Source: Sulfurimonas crateris
GTDB lineage: Bacteria > Campylobacterota > Campylobacteria > Campylobacterales > Sulfurimonadaceae
DNA length: 64,000 nucleotides
Direction: 5' to 3'
NCBI GenBank assembly: GCA_945883795.1
Contig: CAMCYC010000002.1
Span: 37,712-101,711, forward strand
A program made the position numbers and the translations under genes. Each line of letters starts with the position of its first letter. Positions within the stretch are counted from its first letter, which is position 1. Below the pieces are notes generated by a model. That model did no database searches. It saw nothing but the letters and a program-made list of their open reading frames with translations, and had not been told where the DNA came from. This document shows positions 1 through 10,800 of this stretch, one piece after another.

Positions 1-404
1 AGCCAAAACCTTTTGAAATGGCAACATTTGGTATAGGTGTGAGCAGGCTTGTTGCTTCTGTGATAGAACAAAATCATGATGAAAATGGGTGTATTTGGAC
101 AAAAGCAACTGCACCTTACATGGTAAATATTATGATTTCAAATATTAAAGAAACTCCGCAAGTTGCATTGGCTGAAGAGTTATATTTGAAGCTTCAAGAA
201 GCGGGAGTTAGTGTGATGCTTGATGATAGAAAAGAGAGATTTGGTTTTAAAATGAAAGATGCTGAATTGATTGGATTTCCATACACTGTCATTATTGGAA
301 AAGAGTTAGAAAATGGGCAAGTTCAAATCTTTGATAGAAAAAGCAAAGAAAATACAAGTGTAAATAAAGATGAGATTTATAGCAAAATTATGGAATTGAT
401 ATAA
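1..404 (+). CDS. proS: Prolyl-tRNA synthetase, C-terminal part (truncated by window start)
   Basis: This is the 3' end of prolyl-tRNA synthetase, which charges tRNA-Pro in the cytoplasm. The reading frame is open from base 3, so the ATG at 18 is an internal methionine and not the start. The first residues (FEMATFGIGVSRL) match the class II motif 3 region, where an arginine contacts ATP. The rest, from about APYMVNIMIS to the end, is the anticodon-binding domain, with the family's LDDRKERFGFKMKDAELIGF-type stretch. The bulk of the catalytic and editing domains lies upstream of the window. The stop is followed one base later by the fxsA start, which suggests cotranscription. Identification is confident from motif order; only the C-terminal third is visible. 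Confidence 0.93.
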   Translation, partial: PKPFEMATFGIGVSRLVASVIEQNHDENGCIWTKATAPYMVNIMISNIKETPQVALAEELYLKLQEAGVSVMLDDRKERFGFKMKDAELIGFPYTVIIGKELENGQVQIFDRKSKENTSVNKDEIYSKIMELI

Positions 405-405
405 A

Positions 406-834
406 ATGGTATATTTTCTACTCTACCTGTTTTTGGAGGTCTTGATTTCTGTTAATATTTCCTCTTCTATTGGTGGGTTAAATACATTTTTTGAGATTAT
501 AATCACTGCTTTTATAGGGATATCAATCTTAGTTAATTTTAGAAAAACTTTAGTAGAAAATATGATGGCAGTTTCTTATGATTGTCTTGACTTAAATCAG
601 TTCCAAAGGCTTAATTTATTTACATTATTGGGTGCTATATTGTTGATTTTACCTGGTTTTTTGACTGACATTTTAGGAGTTTTAATGCAATTTAGTGTTT
701 TTACAACTATGCTTGTCAATCGTTACTATATAAAATCTGGAAATTGTAAAACAGAATTTAAACAAAATAAAATGCAAAAGGATTCAGATGTTATCGATGT
801 CGAAATTGTTACTAAGCACACTTCTCTTAGGTAA
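406..834 (+). CDS. fxsA: FxsA family inner-membrane protein
   Basis: A 142-residue membrane protein of the FxsA family. The E. coli member relieves exclusion of phage T7 by the F plasmid when overproduced; its normal role is unknown. Several hydrophobic segments span about residues 1-45 and 65-105, with the typical family stretch LLILPGFLTDILGVL between the last two helices and a short charged cytoplasmic tail ending in DVIDVEIV, also common in the family. It starts one base after the proS stop. Its last 47 bases are shared with the next gene in another frame. Family call is confident; function is not. Confidence 0.85.
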   Translation: MVYFLLYLFLEVLISVNISSSIGGLNTFFEIIITAFIGISILVNFRKTLVENMMAVSYDCLDLNQFQRLNLFTLLGAILLILPGFLTDILGVLMQFSVFTTMLVNRYYIKSGNCKTEFKQNKMQKDSDVIDVEIVTKHTSLR

Positions 835-1618
835 TTTATTATACGCAAAAACTTCAAATGAGATGATTGAAGATTTTTTAGAAGAGAGTATTTCTAAAAA
901 TCCTAATATTGAGAATTTAGATGTATCTGTTGTGGATACCATGAAAGTAGAACAACTTAAAGGTTGGAATGCTTATGTTGTGGTTATTGATGCAACTTTG
1001 AAAAAAGATAAACAAAAAGTGAAGCAAAAAATGACTTGGTTTTCTAATGGGGAGCTTATTACAAAAGAGCTTACATTGTTAATTGGAGGTGAAAATTTAT
1101 CAGATGTGATGAAACCATCTTTTAAACCTGAGTATTATAAGGATGAAAATCTTGTGTATGGAGATAAAAATGCAACTCATAGAGCCGTATTTTTTTCAGA
1201 CCCATTATGCCCATTTTGTAGAACATTTGTTCCAGAAGCACTAGAAGAGATGAAAAAAGAGCCAAGTAAATTTGCAATCTATTATTTCCATTTTCCACTA
1301 CCCGCAATCCATCCAGCATCAGTAGAACTTGTAAAAGCTGAAGTTGCAGCTGAGTTACAAGGGCATAAAAATGTATTATTAAATCTTTATAAAGTGGAGA
1401 TAGATCCAAGAGAAAATAATGTAACAAAAATATTAGAAGCATTCAATAAAGCGACTGGCATTACACTTACTACTCAAGATTTAGAGTCAAAGAATGTTAT
1501 GGAAAGATTGGCTCAAGATTTGAAAATAGCAGATGATTTAATGGTTCAAGGAACACCAACAATGTTTTTTGATGACAAGCTTGATAGAACAAAAACTTTA
1601 TACAAAAAGGTACAATAA
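788..1618 (+). CDS. Periplasmic thiol-disulfide oxidoreductase (DsbC/DsbG-like)
   Basis: A 276-residue exported thioredoxin-fold protein. Residues 1-20 form a signal peptide ending around LLYAK. An N-terminal region to about residue 100 precedes the thioredoxin domain, as in DsbC/DsbG dimerisation modules. The active site is CPFC at residues 141-144 (SDPLCPFCRTF), and a cis-proline loop occurs at QGTPTMFF near residue 254. This fits a disulfide isomerase or reductant in the periplasm. The start at 788 is favoured over the in-frame ATG at 797 because AAAAGGA lies five bases upstream of it. The start sits inside fxsA, giving a 47-bp overlap that implies translational coupling. DsbA-type oxidase activity is an alternative. 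Confidence 0.82.
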   Translation: MLSMSKLLLSTLLLGNLLYAKTSNEMIEDFLEESISKNPNIENLDVSVVDTMKVEQLKGWNAYVVVIDATLKKDKQKVKQKMTWFSNGELITKELTLLIGGENLSDVMKPSFKPEYYKDENLVYGDKNATHRAVFFSDPLCPFCRTFVPEALEEMKKEPSKFAIYYFHFPLPAIHPASVELVKAEVAAELQGHKNVLLNLYKVEIDPRENNVTKILEAFNKATGITLTTQDLESKNVMERLAQDLKIADDLMVQGTPTMFFDDKLDRTKTLYKKVQ

Positions 1619-1623
1619 GTAAT

Positions 1624-2565
1624 ATGAAAAAATTAACAATAGCAACAAGAGGTTCACAACTCGCACTTTGGCAGTCTAATCACGTTAAATCCGTGTTAGA
1701 AGAACAAAATCCTGGTATGGAAGTTGTATTAAATATTATTGTCACGACTGGTGATAAAATTATAGATAGACCCCTTGCGGCTATTGGTGGAAAAGGACTT
1801 TTTTTAAAAGAGTTGGAAGAAGCGATGCTTCGAGGTGAAGCACAAATTGCAGTTCACTCTTTAAAAGATGTCCCAACTGTGATGCCTGAAGGATTAGTTC
1901 TTGGAGCAATTACGCAAAGAGAAGATGTCCGAGATGCACTTTTATCTCAAAATTATTCAGATATTGTCTCATTACCTCAAGGTGCAGTAGTTGGTACATC
2001 TTCACTGCGTCGTCGTATGCAAATTGAAAAATTGCGTCCAGATTTAATCATAAAAGATTTACGAGGCAATGTTGATACAAGAATTAAAAAACTCAAAGAA
2101 GGGCAATTCGATGCAATTATTTTAGCCTCTGCTGGGATTAACCGTTTGGGACTTTTGGGTGAAGTAAATTATGTCTATAAAATTCCTCTCGATGAAATGA
2201 CTCCATCTATGGGGCAAGGTGCTTTGGGGATAGAAGCGATAAATGATGCAGAAGTTTTAGCAATTGTAGCAAGATTAGAAGATGAAAATGCAAGAGTTGA
2301 AACAACAATTGAGCGAGATTTTGTGGATATGTTAAACGGTGGTTGTCATGTGCCTATTGGTGTGAATGCTGTAGTTTTAGAAAATGATGAAGTGTCTGTA
2401 AAAGCAGTTTTAGGGCTTCCCAATGGAACTGAGATATTGAGTGAGACAAAAATCGTTTCAAAAAATAGATATAAAACGATTGGACGAGAGATTGCACAAG
2501 AGTTTATAAACAAAGGTGCAAAAGAACTTCTCTTAAGAGCTGAAAATATGATGGTAAATCCTTAA
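1624..2565 (+). CDS. hemC: Porphobilinogen deaminase (hydroxymethylbilane synthase)
   Basis: HemC polymerises four porphobilinogens into hydroxymethylbilane in the heme/siroheme pathway. At 313 residues it has the usual family length. Visible hallmarks are the N-terminal IATRGSQLALWQ, the catalytic Asp82 in HSLKDVP, the arginine-rich VGTSSLRRRMQ and LRGNVDTR substrate-binding stretches, and Cys241 in LNGGCHVPIG, the attachment site of the dipyrromethane cofactor. It follows the thiol-disulfide gene by five bases and precedes the ubiD-family gene by one base, so these are one transcription unit. Nothing appears missing. Confidence 0.97.
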   Translation: MKKLTIATRGSQLALWQSNHVKSVLEEQNPGMEVVLNIIVTTGDKIIDRPLAAIGGKGLFLKELEEAMLRGEAQIAVHSLKDVPTVMPEGLVLGAITQREDVRDALLSQNYSDIVSLPQGAVVGTSSLRRRMQIEKLRPDLIIKDLRGNVDTRIKKLKEGQFDAIILASAGINRLGLLGEVNYVYKIPLDEMTPSMGQGALGIEAINDAEVLAIVARLEDENARVETTIERDFVDMLNGGCHVPIGVNAVVLENDEVSVKAVLGLPNGTEILSETKIVSKNRYKTIGREIAQEFINKGAKELLLRAENMMVNP

Positions 2566-2566
2566 T

Positions 2567-4381
2567 ATGCAAACGAGTATTAATCTTCTTAAACAAGAGA
2601 ATGAACTCAAAATTATTAAAGATGAGTTAGATATTTATCTTGAAATTCCCCATTTAGCCTATGCAGAAGTGAAGAAAAAAAATGGTGGCAAGGCACTTTT
2701 ATTTACAAATGTTGTAGATAGAAAAAAAAATAAGAAATTTGAAGAACCTGTTCTTATGAATGTTTTTGGTTCTTACAGAAGATGTGAAATTCTTTTTGGT
2801 AGAACTATTGAATCTGTAGCAGATGAAATTACGAAACTTTTACATCTAAAAGCACCCAATGGATTTTTCAATAAACTTTCCATGGCAAGTGACCTTTTTG
2901 CACTAAAAAATATCTTCCCGAAAAAACTCAAAGGGGAGGGTGTTTGTCAAGAATTAAAATACCTTAATGAAAATATAAATCTTTATGATGTACCCGTTTT
3001 AACTACATGGGAACAAGATGGTGGTCCATTTATTACTATGGGGCAAGTGTATACCCAAAGTTTAGATGGAAATATGGTGAATGTTGGGATGTATAGACTT
3101 CAAGTCTATGATAAAAATCATTTAGGGATGCATTGGCAAATACACAAAGACTCCTCTCATTTTTTTGACCAATATGAAAAAGCTGGTAAAAAAATGCCTG
3201 TGAGTATTGCAATTGGGGGTAATCCTCTGTATACTTGGTGTGCTACTGCACCGCTTCCTTATGGTGTAAATGAACTTTTGATGTATGGACTTATTACAAA
3301 AACACCTGCAAAACTTGTAAAATCGTTGACAAATCCTTTGTATATTCCGCAAGATGTGGATTATGTAATTGAAGGTTGGGTAGATACGAGTGTGTTAAAA
3401 ATTGAGGGACCTTTTGGTGACCATACAGGATATTACACACTTCAAGAGCCATATCCCGTGATGGAAGTGAGTGCAATCACAAAAAAAAGGGACAGAACCT
3501 TTTTAGCAACAGTTGTTGGAAAACCACCTTTAGAAGATAAATACATGGGTTGGGCGACAGGGAAAATATTTTTTCCACTTTTAAAAACAACAGTTCCTGA
3601 TTTGCTTGATTATCACATGCCAGAAAATGCAGGTTTTCATAACTTGATATTAGCAAAGATGCAACCACATTATAAAGGGCATGCGAAACAATTTATGCAC
3701 GCTTTTTGGGGTTCTGGACAAATGAGTTTTGTAAAACATGCAATCTTTGTGGATGAGAATGCGCCAAAACTTGAAAATTATGAAAATTTTACATCTTATG
3801 TTTTAGATAGATTTGCACCCAAATGTATGTTTATAACTGAGGGCATTTTAGATGCACTTGACCACTCTTCTCCAGAATCTCTAGTGGGTGGAAAGCTAGG
3901 TATTGATGCAACCGCAGCCCATAAAGTGAATGCTCCAACTATTTTAGGTGATGAAGAGTTATTCAAAAAAGTGAAAAATTTGATTCCTGATGCAATAAAT
4001 TTATACCAATTTATGACACGCACAAAAAATCCAATTACTGTTATTTCGCTTAACAAAACAAAAAAAGTTCGTGAATATTTTGATGTTTTAGCAGAGTTAC
4101 ATGAGCATGTAAGAATCGTAGTTTTTGTAGATGATGCAAAAAATGATGTACAAAACGGTTATATGCTAGTTTGGAGAGTTACAAATAATATGGATGCACA
4201 AAGAGATGTTTTTATTTCAGGGCTTATGGTTGGAGTTGATGGTACAAACAAAAATAGTTTAGATAGCTTTAATCGGGAATGGCCAGATGATGTTGATTGT
4301 AACCTAGCTGTTGTAAAATCACTTAAACAAAGAGGTATATGGGATTTGGATGAGAAAATTTTTAAAGATTTTCAATTATAA
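2567..4381 (+). CDS. UbiD-family decarboxylase (menaquinone biosynthesis type)
   Basis: A 604-residue member of the UbiD family, prenylated-FMN-dependent (de)carboxylases. In Campylobacterota, members of this length are generally assigned to the decarboxylation step of the futalosine menaquinone pathway. Seen here are the family's FGDHTGYYTLQEPYPVMEV segment near residue 280, KPPLEDKYMGWAT, and a long C-terminal domain with SPESLVGGKLGIDATA. It lies one base after hemC. A UbiX-type prenyltransferase is not in the window. Family is confident; the exact substrate is inferred from lineage, with 4-hydroxy-3-polyprenylbenzoate as the classical alternative. Confidence 0.88.
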   Translation: MQTSINLLKQENELKIIKDELDIYLEIPHLAYAEVKKKNGGKALLFTNVVDRKKNKKFEEPVLMNVFGSYRRCEILFGRTIESVADEITKLLHLKAPNGFFNKLSMASDLFALKNIFPKKLKGEGVCQELKYLNENINLYDVPVLTTWEQDGGPFITMGQVYTQSLDGNMVNVGMYRLQVYDKNHLGMHWQIHKDSSHFFDQYEKAGKKMPVSIAIGGNPLYTWCATAPLPYGVNELLMYGLITKTPAKLVKSLTNPLYIPQDVDYVIEGWVDTSVLKIEGPFGDHTGYYTLQEPYPVMEVSAITKKRDRTFLATVVGKPPLEDKYMGWATGKIFFPLLKTTVPDLLDYHMPENAGFHNLILAKMQPHYKGHAKQFMHAFWGSGQMSFVKHAIFVDENAPKLENYENFTSYVLDRFAPKCMFITEGILDALDHSSPESLVGGKLGIDATAAHKVNAPTILGDEELFKKVKNLIPDAINLYQFMTRTKNPITVISLNKTKKVREYFDVLAELHEHVRIVVFVDDAKNDVQNGYMLVWRVTNNMDAQRDVFISGLMVGVDGTNKNSLDSFNREWPDDVDCNLAVVKSLKQRGIWDLDEKIFKDFQL

Positions 4382-4399
4382 AATAAAAGGAAAAACTCA

Positions 4400-5782
4400 A
4401 TGGAAAAAATGTGGTCAGGTCGTTTTTCGGCAAGTGGAACAAAACTTTTAGACCAATTTAATGCGTCAATTATGTTTGATAGAAAATTGTATCGTGAAGA
4501 TATTGAGGGTTCAATCGCTCATGCAACAATGCTTGAAAAACAGTCAATTTTGACAAAAGAGGAGCTTACTCAAATTGTCAATGGATTGGCTCAAGTAAAA
4601 GCAGAGATAGAATCTGGGGAGTTTGAGTGGAAAATCTCTGATGAAGATTTGCACATGGCAATTGAAAAAAGGTTAACTGCCATTATTGGTGATGCGGGTA
4701 AAAAACTTCATACTGCAAGAAGTAGAAATGACCAAGTGGCAGTTGATTTTCGCCGTTTTGTTTTGCGTAAAAATTTTGAAATTGTGGACGCTATAAAACT
4801 TTTGATGCAAGAAATTTTAGTAGTTGCATCCAAACATACGGAGACAATTTTACCTGGTATGACACATCTCCAACATGCACAACCTATAAATTTTGGTTTT
4901 CATTTGGGTGCGTATTTATCTATGTTTGTTCGAGATATTGAGCGATTTGAGAGTTCTTACAAGAGAAATAATATTTCTCCTCTTGGATGTGCAGCTCTGG
5001 CTGGAACACCTCATAATATCGATAGAGCAAAAACAGCAGAGCTTTTAGGCTTTGATAGTGTGAGTTTAAATTGTTTGGATACGGTAAGTGATAGAGATTT
5101 TGCATTGGAGATATTATTTAATATTTCTACTATGATGATGCATATTTCAAGACTCAGTGAAGAGCTTGTCATGTGGTCGAGTTATGAATTTGCATTTATT
5201 GAGCTTAGTGATGAATATTCAACTGGTTCATCTATCATGCCACAAAAGAAAAATCCAGATGTTCCAGAACTTCTTCGTGGAAAAACAGGTCGTGTGTATG
5301 GTTCACTCATGGGACTTTTAACTGTTATGAAAGGTTTACCACTTGCGTATAATAAAGATACGCAAGAGGATAAAGAGGGCGTTTTTGATGCGGTTGAGAC
5401 TGCTGAAATTTCTCTTGAAATTTTAAAAGAAGCGATAAAAACCATGCAAGTAAAAACACATAACATGAAAAATGCTTCAAAAGTTGGGCATTTAAGTGCA
5501 ACAGATTTGGCTGATTATTTAGTACAAAAATGCAATATCCCATTTCGTGAAGCACACTTTATAACAGGTCGTGCAGTTGCAAAAAGCGAAGAGCTCAAAA
5601 TTGATTTGAGTGATATAGAGTTCAAATACCTCCAAGAGATTGATGCAAGAATTAATGAAGATGTATTGAAGTTTTTATCAATAGAAAACTCCATGAATGC
5701 AAGAATTTCTAGCGGTGGAACAGCGACTGTAAGAACAAAAGAGCAGTTAGAATATTTTACAAATTATTTAAAGGAAAAATAG
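4400..5782 (+). CDS. argH: Argininosuccinate lyase
   Basis: ArgH cleaves argininosuccinate to arginine and fumarate, the last step of arginine synthesis. It is 460 residues, normal for the family. The fumarase/aspartase superfamily signature [16 protein letters not shown], with the catalytic serine on its flexible loop, lies near residue 280; [13 protein letters not shown] near residue 105 and [10 protein letters not shown] near 153 are the other conserved blocks. The N-terminus [23 protein letters not shown] is typical and is preceded by an AAAGGA ribosome site. It is separated from the ubiD gene by 18 bases and from the OsmC gene by one base. Confidence 0.97.
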   Translation: MEKMWSGRFSASGTKLLDQFNASIMFDRKLYREDIEGSIAHATMLEKQSILTKEELTQIVNGLAQVKAEIESGEFEWKISDEDLHMAIEKRLTAIIGDAGKKLHTARSRNDQVAVDFRRFVLRKNFEIVDAIKLLMQEILVVASKHTETILPGMTHLQHAQPINFGFHLGAYLSMFVRDIERFESSYKRNNISPLGCAALAGTPHNIDRAKTAELLGFDSVSLNCLDTVSDRDFALEILFNISTMMMHISRLSEELVMWSSYEFAFIELSDEYSTGSSIMPQKKNPDVPELLRGKTGRVYGSLMGLLTVMKGLPLAYNKDTQEDKEGVFDAVETAEISLEILKEAIKTMQVKTHNMKNASKVGHLSATDLADYLVQKCNIPFREAHFITGRAVAKSEELKIDLSDIEFKYLQEIDARINEDVLKFLSIENSMNARISSGGTATVRTKEQLEYFTNYLKEK

Positions 5783-5783
5783 T

Positions 5784-6248
5784 ATGAAAGTAACAATCTC
5801 TCATAAAGAAGATATGAAGTTTGAAGCAAAAACTGATAAAAGTAGTTTTATTATTGATTGCCCGATAATCTCACCCATTGAGTATTTTTTAGCAGGACTT
5901 ATTACATGTACAGCTTCAGACATGATAGTTATCCCTAAAAACTCAAATAAAGAGGTTCGTGATTTAGTTGTGGATGGGGATGTTGTAAGAAATGAAGATT
6001 ATCCACGCAAATTTAATACACTTCATTTGGAGTATAGTTTTAATTCTGATGTGGATGATGTAACTGCTGCCCGATGGGTAATGGCGTCACTTGAGACATA
6101 TTGCTCAACAGTAAATACTATTCGTGATAACACGGCAATATCTTATTCAATCACACACAATGGCAAAAGAATTCGTGAAAATGAGAAAATGATTTCAGGT
6201 GGTGGTGCTAAAATTGATTTAGGTACAATCGAGAGTTGCCCATCCTAA
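5784..6248 (+). CDS. OsmC family protein
   Basis: A 154-residue protein of the OsmC/Ohr superfamily, thiol-dependent reductases of organic hydroperoxides. It retains two cysteines in the expected places: one in AGLITCTASDM (about residue 42) at the N-terminal end of the central helix and one in LETYCSTVNTI (about residue 111). The segment DYPRKFNTLHLEYSF corresponds to the family's strand following the first helix. It begins one base after argH and ends 31 bases before nhaA. Whether it acts on peroxides is unknown; many OsmC-like proteins have no assigned substrate. The short gap to nhaA carries a weak CTTAAGTTTAAG inverted repeat. Confidence 0.8.
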   Translation: MKVTISHKEDMKFEAKTDKSSFIIDCPIISPIEYFLAGLITCTASDMIVIPKNSNKEVRDLVVDGDVVRNEDYPRKFNTLHLEYSFNSDVDDVTAARWVMASLETYCSTVNTIRDNTAISYSITHNGKRIRENEKMISGGGAKIDLGTIESCPS

Positions 6249-6279
6249 TAGATAGCTTAAGTTTAAGGAAGAAGTAAAT

Positions 6280-7626
6280 ATGAAACTCTATGCACCATGG
6301 GAAAAAGCTTTTAATAAAATTTCAACACCATTTGAACATTTTATTCATGCACAAACAACTACAGGTATGATTTTGATGTTTATGACTGTCTTAGCATTAA
6401 TTCTCGCAAATACACCCCTTACAGAGGCTTATACCCATCTTTTTCATACTAAAATGGATTTAGTTGTAGGCTCTTGGAAATTATCTCATACTTTACATCA
6501 TTGGATTAATGATGGATTGATGGCTATTTTCTTTTTTATTATTGGTTTAGAGATAAAAAGGGAAATTTTGATAGGGGAACTTTCAAATATTAAAGTAGCT
6601 ATTTTACCTATTTTAGCTGCTATTGGTGGGATGATTTTTCCTGCTTTGATATATTTGAGTATCAATTCAAATCAAGCAGGAGCTTCTGGTTGGGGCATTC
6701 CGATGGCTACAGATATCGCCTTTGCAATTAGTGCTTTGGTACTTTTGGGCAAAAGAATCCCTACAGCACTTGTGACATTTTTGGTTGCACTTGCGATTGT
6801 TGATGACCTTGGGGCTGTTTTGGTGATTGCGATATTTTATACAGAGCAGATAAACTTTTTGCCACTGATTCTCGCTGGAGTAGCATTTTTCATGATGATA
6901 TCATTAAACCGTTTTGGGATACACATGATTTTACCCTATTTTATTGTTGGGTTATTTATGTGGTTTTTCATGTTAGAATCAGGTGTCCATGCCACAATAG
7001 CTGGTGTTATTGCAGCCTTAGCAATACCATCAAAACCAAAACAAACCCCTTTAGATTTTACTCAAGAAACAAAAAAATTATTACAAGAATATGATAGCTA
7101 TCCAATAGCGACAAATCATATATTACATGAAAAACAAAAAGCGATTTTACTCAATATTCAAGATAGAATAGATGCTATTGGAACCCCGTCTTCAAGACTA
7201 GAACATGATTTACATCTGCCTGTAGCACTCATTATTATCCCGTTGTTTGCACTTGCGAATGCTGGAATAGCAATAGATTTCGCCTCTTTGAGTAAGACGA
7301 TTTTTGAGCCTATCTCTTTTGGAATTATTCTTGGATTGATTATGGGTAAAGTGATTGGAATTTTTGGTATCTCTTGGTTGGCAATTAAAATAAAAATTGC
7401 CAACCTCCCACAAGGAAGCAGTATGAGCCAAATTCTTGGTGTTGCATTTCTTGGAGGTATTGGTTTTACAATGTCTATTTTTGTAGCAGATTTGGCATTT
7501 TTAGGAAATGATGAATTTATTTTTCAGGCAAAAGCAGGGATTTTAACTGCATCCTTATTTTCAGGTTTATTAGGATTTTTTTGGCTTAAATATATTGCCA
7601 AAAGTGGAAATATAGAAAATTTATAG
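6280..7626 (+). CDS. nhaA: Na+/H+ antiporter NhaA
   Basis: NhaA exchanges sodium for protons across the inner membrane for pH and sodium homeostasis. The 448-residue protein has about twelve hydrophobic segments. The key acidic residues are all present: Asp145 in PMATDIAFA and the pair Asp175-Asp176 in AIVDDLGAVLVIA, equivalent to E. coli Asp133 and Asp163/164. ESGVHATIAGV and GFTMSIFVADLAF are further signature blocks. A hydrophilic insert of roughly 60 residues (about 248-305) interrupts the transmembrane part, as in other long NhaA proteins. An AAGGAAG ribosome site precedes the ATG. It appears to be the last gene of the upstream unit. Confidence 0.95.
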   Translation: MKLYAPWEKAFNKISTPFEHFIHAQTTTGMILMFMTVLALILANTPLTEAYTHLFHTKMDLVVGSWKLSHTLHHWINDGLMAIFFFIIGLEIKREILIGELSNIKVAILPILAAIGGMIFPALIYLSINSNQAGASGWGIPMATDIAFAISALVLLGKRIPTALVTFLVALAIVDDLGAVLVIAIFYTEQINFLPLILAGVAFFMMISLNRFGIHMILPYFIVGLFMWFFMLESGVHATIAGVIAALAIPSKPKQTPLDFTQETKKLLQEYDSYPIATNHILHEKQKAILLNIQDRIDAIGTPSSRLEHDLHLPVALIIIPLFALANAGIAIDFASLSKTIFEPISFGIILGLIMGKVIGIFGISWLAIKIKIANLPQGSSMSQILGVAFLGGIGFTMSIFVADLAFLGNDEFIFQAKAGILTASLFSGLLGFFWLKYIAKSGNIENL

Positions 7627-7834
7627 CTTAAAATACTTCCAATAGAGAGTTTAGTTTGGTGAGATTATTTTTTCTTACGAGTACTCACTTTCTATCTTTT
7701 TTGCTTCTTTTATACACAAAAAAAAAATTATATAGACAATATTTTAGTTATTATCCCTTTTTAAAACTTTAGACTGTACAATACAGTGCTTTATCTCTAA
7801 ATAGACTAAGTTACTTTAAAAAGAGATTAAATTT

Positions 7835-7863
7835 TTGACAAATAGTCATAGTTTTACATAAAT
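7835..7863 (+). promoter_or_regulatory. Candidate sigma-70 promoter of gltBD
   Basis: In the 260-base gap between nhaA and gltB there is TTGACA at 7835-7840, a 17-base spacer and ATAAAT at 7858-7863, followed by TTAGGAG seven bases before the gltB ATG. The rest of the gap (7627-7834) is AT-rich with homopolymer runs and holds no gene I can support. The promoter is inferred from hexamer similarity only; the -10 match is imperfect. Confidence 0.4.
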
Positions 7864-7886
7864 ACATAGAAAGTTAGGAGTGAGAA

Positions 7887-10800
7887 ATGGTTGAACATCA
7901 TGATTTATTGAGATCCTTTAGGGATAACTGTGGCTTTGGTCTTATTGCCAATATTAAAAACAAGGCTTCACATAAAGTTTTGGATGATGCGGTCACTGCA
8001 TTAGAGCGAATGATGCACCGTGGCGCAGTTGCAGCAGATGGTAAAACAGGAGATGGAAGTGGTTTGTTGCTTTCTATTCCAGAAGAGTTTATACGCAAAG
8101 AAGCATTTGATAAAGGTGTAGAATTACCAAATCAATTTGCTGTAGCATCTGTTTTTACTAAAGATAGAGCCCATTTAGATATTGTAGAAAAAGTGTGCGA
8201 AAACAATGATTTAAAAGTTGTTTTGCGTCGTGATGTGCCAGTAGATGTTGCAGCTTTGGGCGACCAAGCATTAGCCTCTTTACCACATATTGTACAGCTT
8301 TTTATTACACCAAATTCTATCATGGCAACAAATAGATTTGATGCACTTTTATATCTTTCTCGTAAAGAGAGTGAACATAAATTAGTCCATGATAGAAGTT
8401 TTTATATTGCATCTATGAGTTCAAAAGTTCTTTCATATAAAGGGCTTATTATGCCTACACATATAAAAGAATTTTATAAAGACCTTCAAAATGAAAACTT
8501 CAAAATATCTTTTTCCCTTTTTCACCAAAGATTTTCTACAAATACTTTACCAGAGTGGAAATTAGCACAACCTTTTCGTGCAGTAGCTCATAATGGTGAG
8601 ATTAACTCTGTTGAGGGTAATCGTATTAATGTTGAAATAAAATCAGAATCAATTAAAAGTGAAGTTTTTACAGATGAAGAGATTCAAAGAATTCTTCCAA
8701 TTCTTCAGCTTAATTCTTCTGATAGTGCAAGTGCGGATAACTTTTTTGAATTTTTGATTGTCAATGGAATGGATTTTTTTAAAGCAGCTCGTGCAGTTAT
8801 CCCATCAGCTTGGCAAAATGCACCGCACATGGACCCAGAACTTCGTGCATTTTATGAATACCATTCAACAGTTTTTGAAGCTTGGGATGGTCCTGCTGCA
8901 TTTTCTGTCACAGATGGTCGTTATATTGGTTGTGTTCTTGATAGAAATGGTCTTCGCCCTTCAAAATATATTATTACAAATGATGACAACCTTCTTATCG
9001 CAAGTGAATATGGTGTTGTAGATATTAAAGAGGAAGACATTAAAGAGAGAGGTCGTTTACAATCAGGTGAGATGTTGGGGCTTGATTTAAAATTTGGTAA
9101 AGTTCTAAAAAATGAAGATATTAATAATTATCTTAAAAGCTCAAACCCTTACATGAAGTGGTTAAATGAACATATGATTTATCTTCAAGAACATGTTGAG
9201 GTGCAGTACATTTCTCACTGCGATTTTAATCAAGCAAATTTTATCCAAAGACAACGCTATTTTAATGTTACGCAAGAGGTGATTGAACAAGTTGTTGAAC
9301 CTATGTTAATAGATGGTAAAGAGGCAGTTGGTTCAATGGGTGATGATACACCACTTGCAGCTTTTTCTAAAAAGCAACGCTCTTTTTCAGATTTTTTTAA
9401 ACAAAAATTTGCACAAGTAACAAATCCACCAATTGACCCAATTCGTGAAAAAGTGGTTATGAGTTTAAATACAGGTTTTGGAGAAGTTCATAATATTCTT
9501 AATGAAATTCCAAGCCATGCACACCGTTTAAAATCAATTTCTCCAATTATCACAAGTGAAAAACTTGAAGTTCTAAAATCATTTGGAGATAAAAATTCTC
9601 CCCGTTATGAAGCTTTTTATCATAATACAACATTTTCAACCGTATACACAGGAAATCTTAAAGAGGCGATGGATGCTTTAGTGCTAAAAGTTATCGATTC
9701 TGTCAAAAATGATGGAACTAGAATTGTAATTTTAGATGATTATGAATTTAGTATTAAGAATAAAGTTATTCCAATGGTTATGATTATTGGTCGTTTAAAT
9801 ATGGCACTTTTAAAAGCTAAAATTCGTCACCTTGTTTCTATGATTGCAGTAACTGGAGAAGTTTTTGATTCCCATGCTGCAGCTGTACTTATTGGATATG
9901 GTGCGAGTGCTGTATATCCAAATCTACTTTTTGCAACGGTAATAGATAGATTAGAAAAATCAAAAGTAATAAACATGCCTTGTCATGAAGCCTTACAAGC
10001 TGTACATCACTCTTTAAATAGTGGTCTTTTGAAAATTATGTCTAAAATGGGTATTGCGACAGTTGCCTCTTATCGTAATTCTGGATTATTTGATATTTTG
10101 GGTTTAAATAAAACAGTTGTAAAAGATTGTTTTGGAACTTCCCATTCTGCTCTTGGTGGACTTGATTATCAAGATATTCAAGAACGACTTGAAAGTTATC
10201 ATAAAGAAGCATTTAGAGAAGATGGTTTTAATAAAATCTTTCCTTTAAATATTGGTGGATTTTATAAATTTTACAATGGTCAAGAGCATCATGATTTTGG
10301 CCCAGATGTAATTCATGCTATTCATGCCGTTTCTCGTACGGGTGAGAAAAAAGATTACGATAGACTCAGAACTTTAGTCAATAAAAGAGGTTTGAAGTTT
10401 ATTCGTGATTTTTTTGAGATTAAGTCTGATAGAGAATCAATTGATATTTCAGAAGTTGAGCCAAAAGAGGAGATTTTTAAACGATTTGCTTCGGCTGCTA
10501 TGAGCCTTGGTTCTATCTCTCCAGAAGCACACGAGACTATTGCGATTGCTATGAATAGAATTGGTGCGCAATCAAATTCAGGTGAGGGTGGTGAGGATGT
10601 TGCTAGAAATGGAACAGAACGCCGTTCAAAAATCAAACAAGTTGCATCAGGGCGTTTTGGGGTAACTCCAGCGTATTTAAGAAGTGCTGAAGAGATTCAA
10701 ATTAAAGTTGCTCAAGGTGCAAAACCAGGAGAAGGGGGACAACTCTCAGGACATAAAGTAAGTGCATTAATTGGAAAATTACGCCATACAGTTCCTGGCG

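Noticed and set aside
6249..6279. Terminator between the OsmC gene and nhaA
   Set aside because: CTTAAGTTTAAG gives at most a five-pair stem and there is no T-run; read-through into nhaA is more likely.
7627..7834. Possible small RNA or tRNA between nhaA and gltB
   Set aside because: The stretch is AT-rich without a cloverleaf or a stable hairpin; GTGAG/CTCAC pairing is too short to count.
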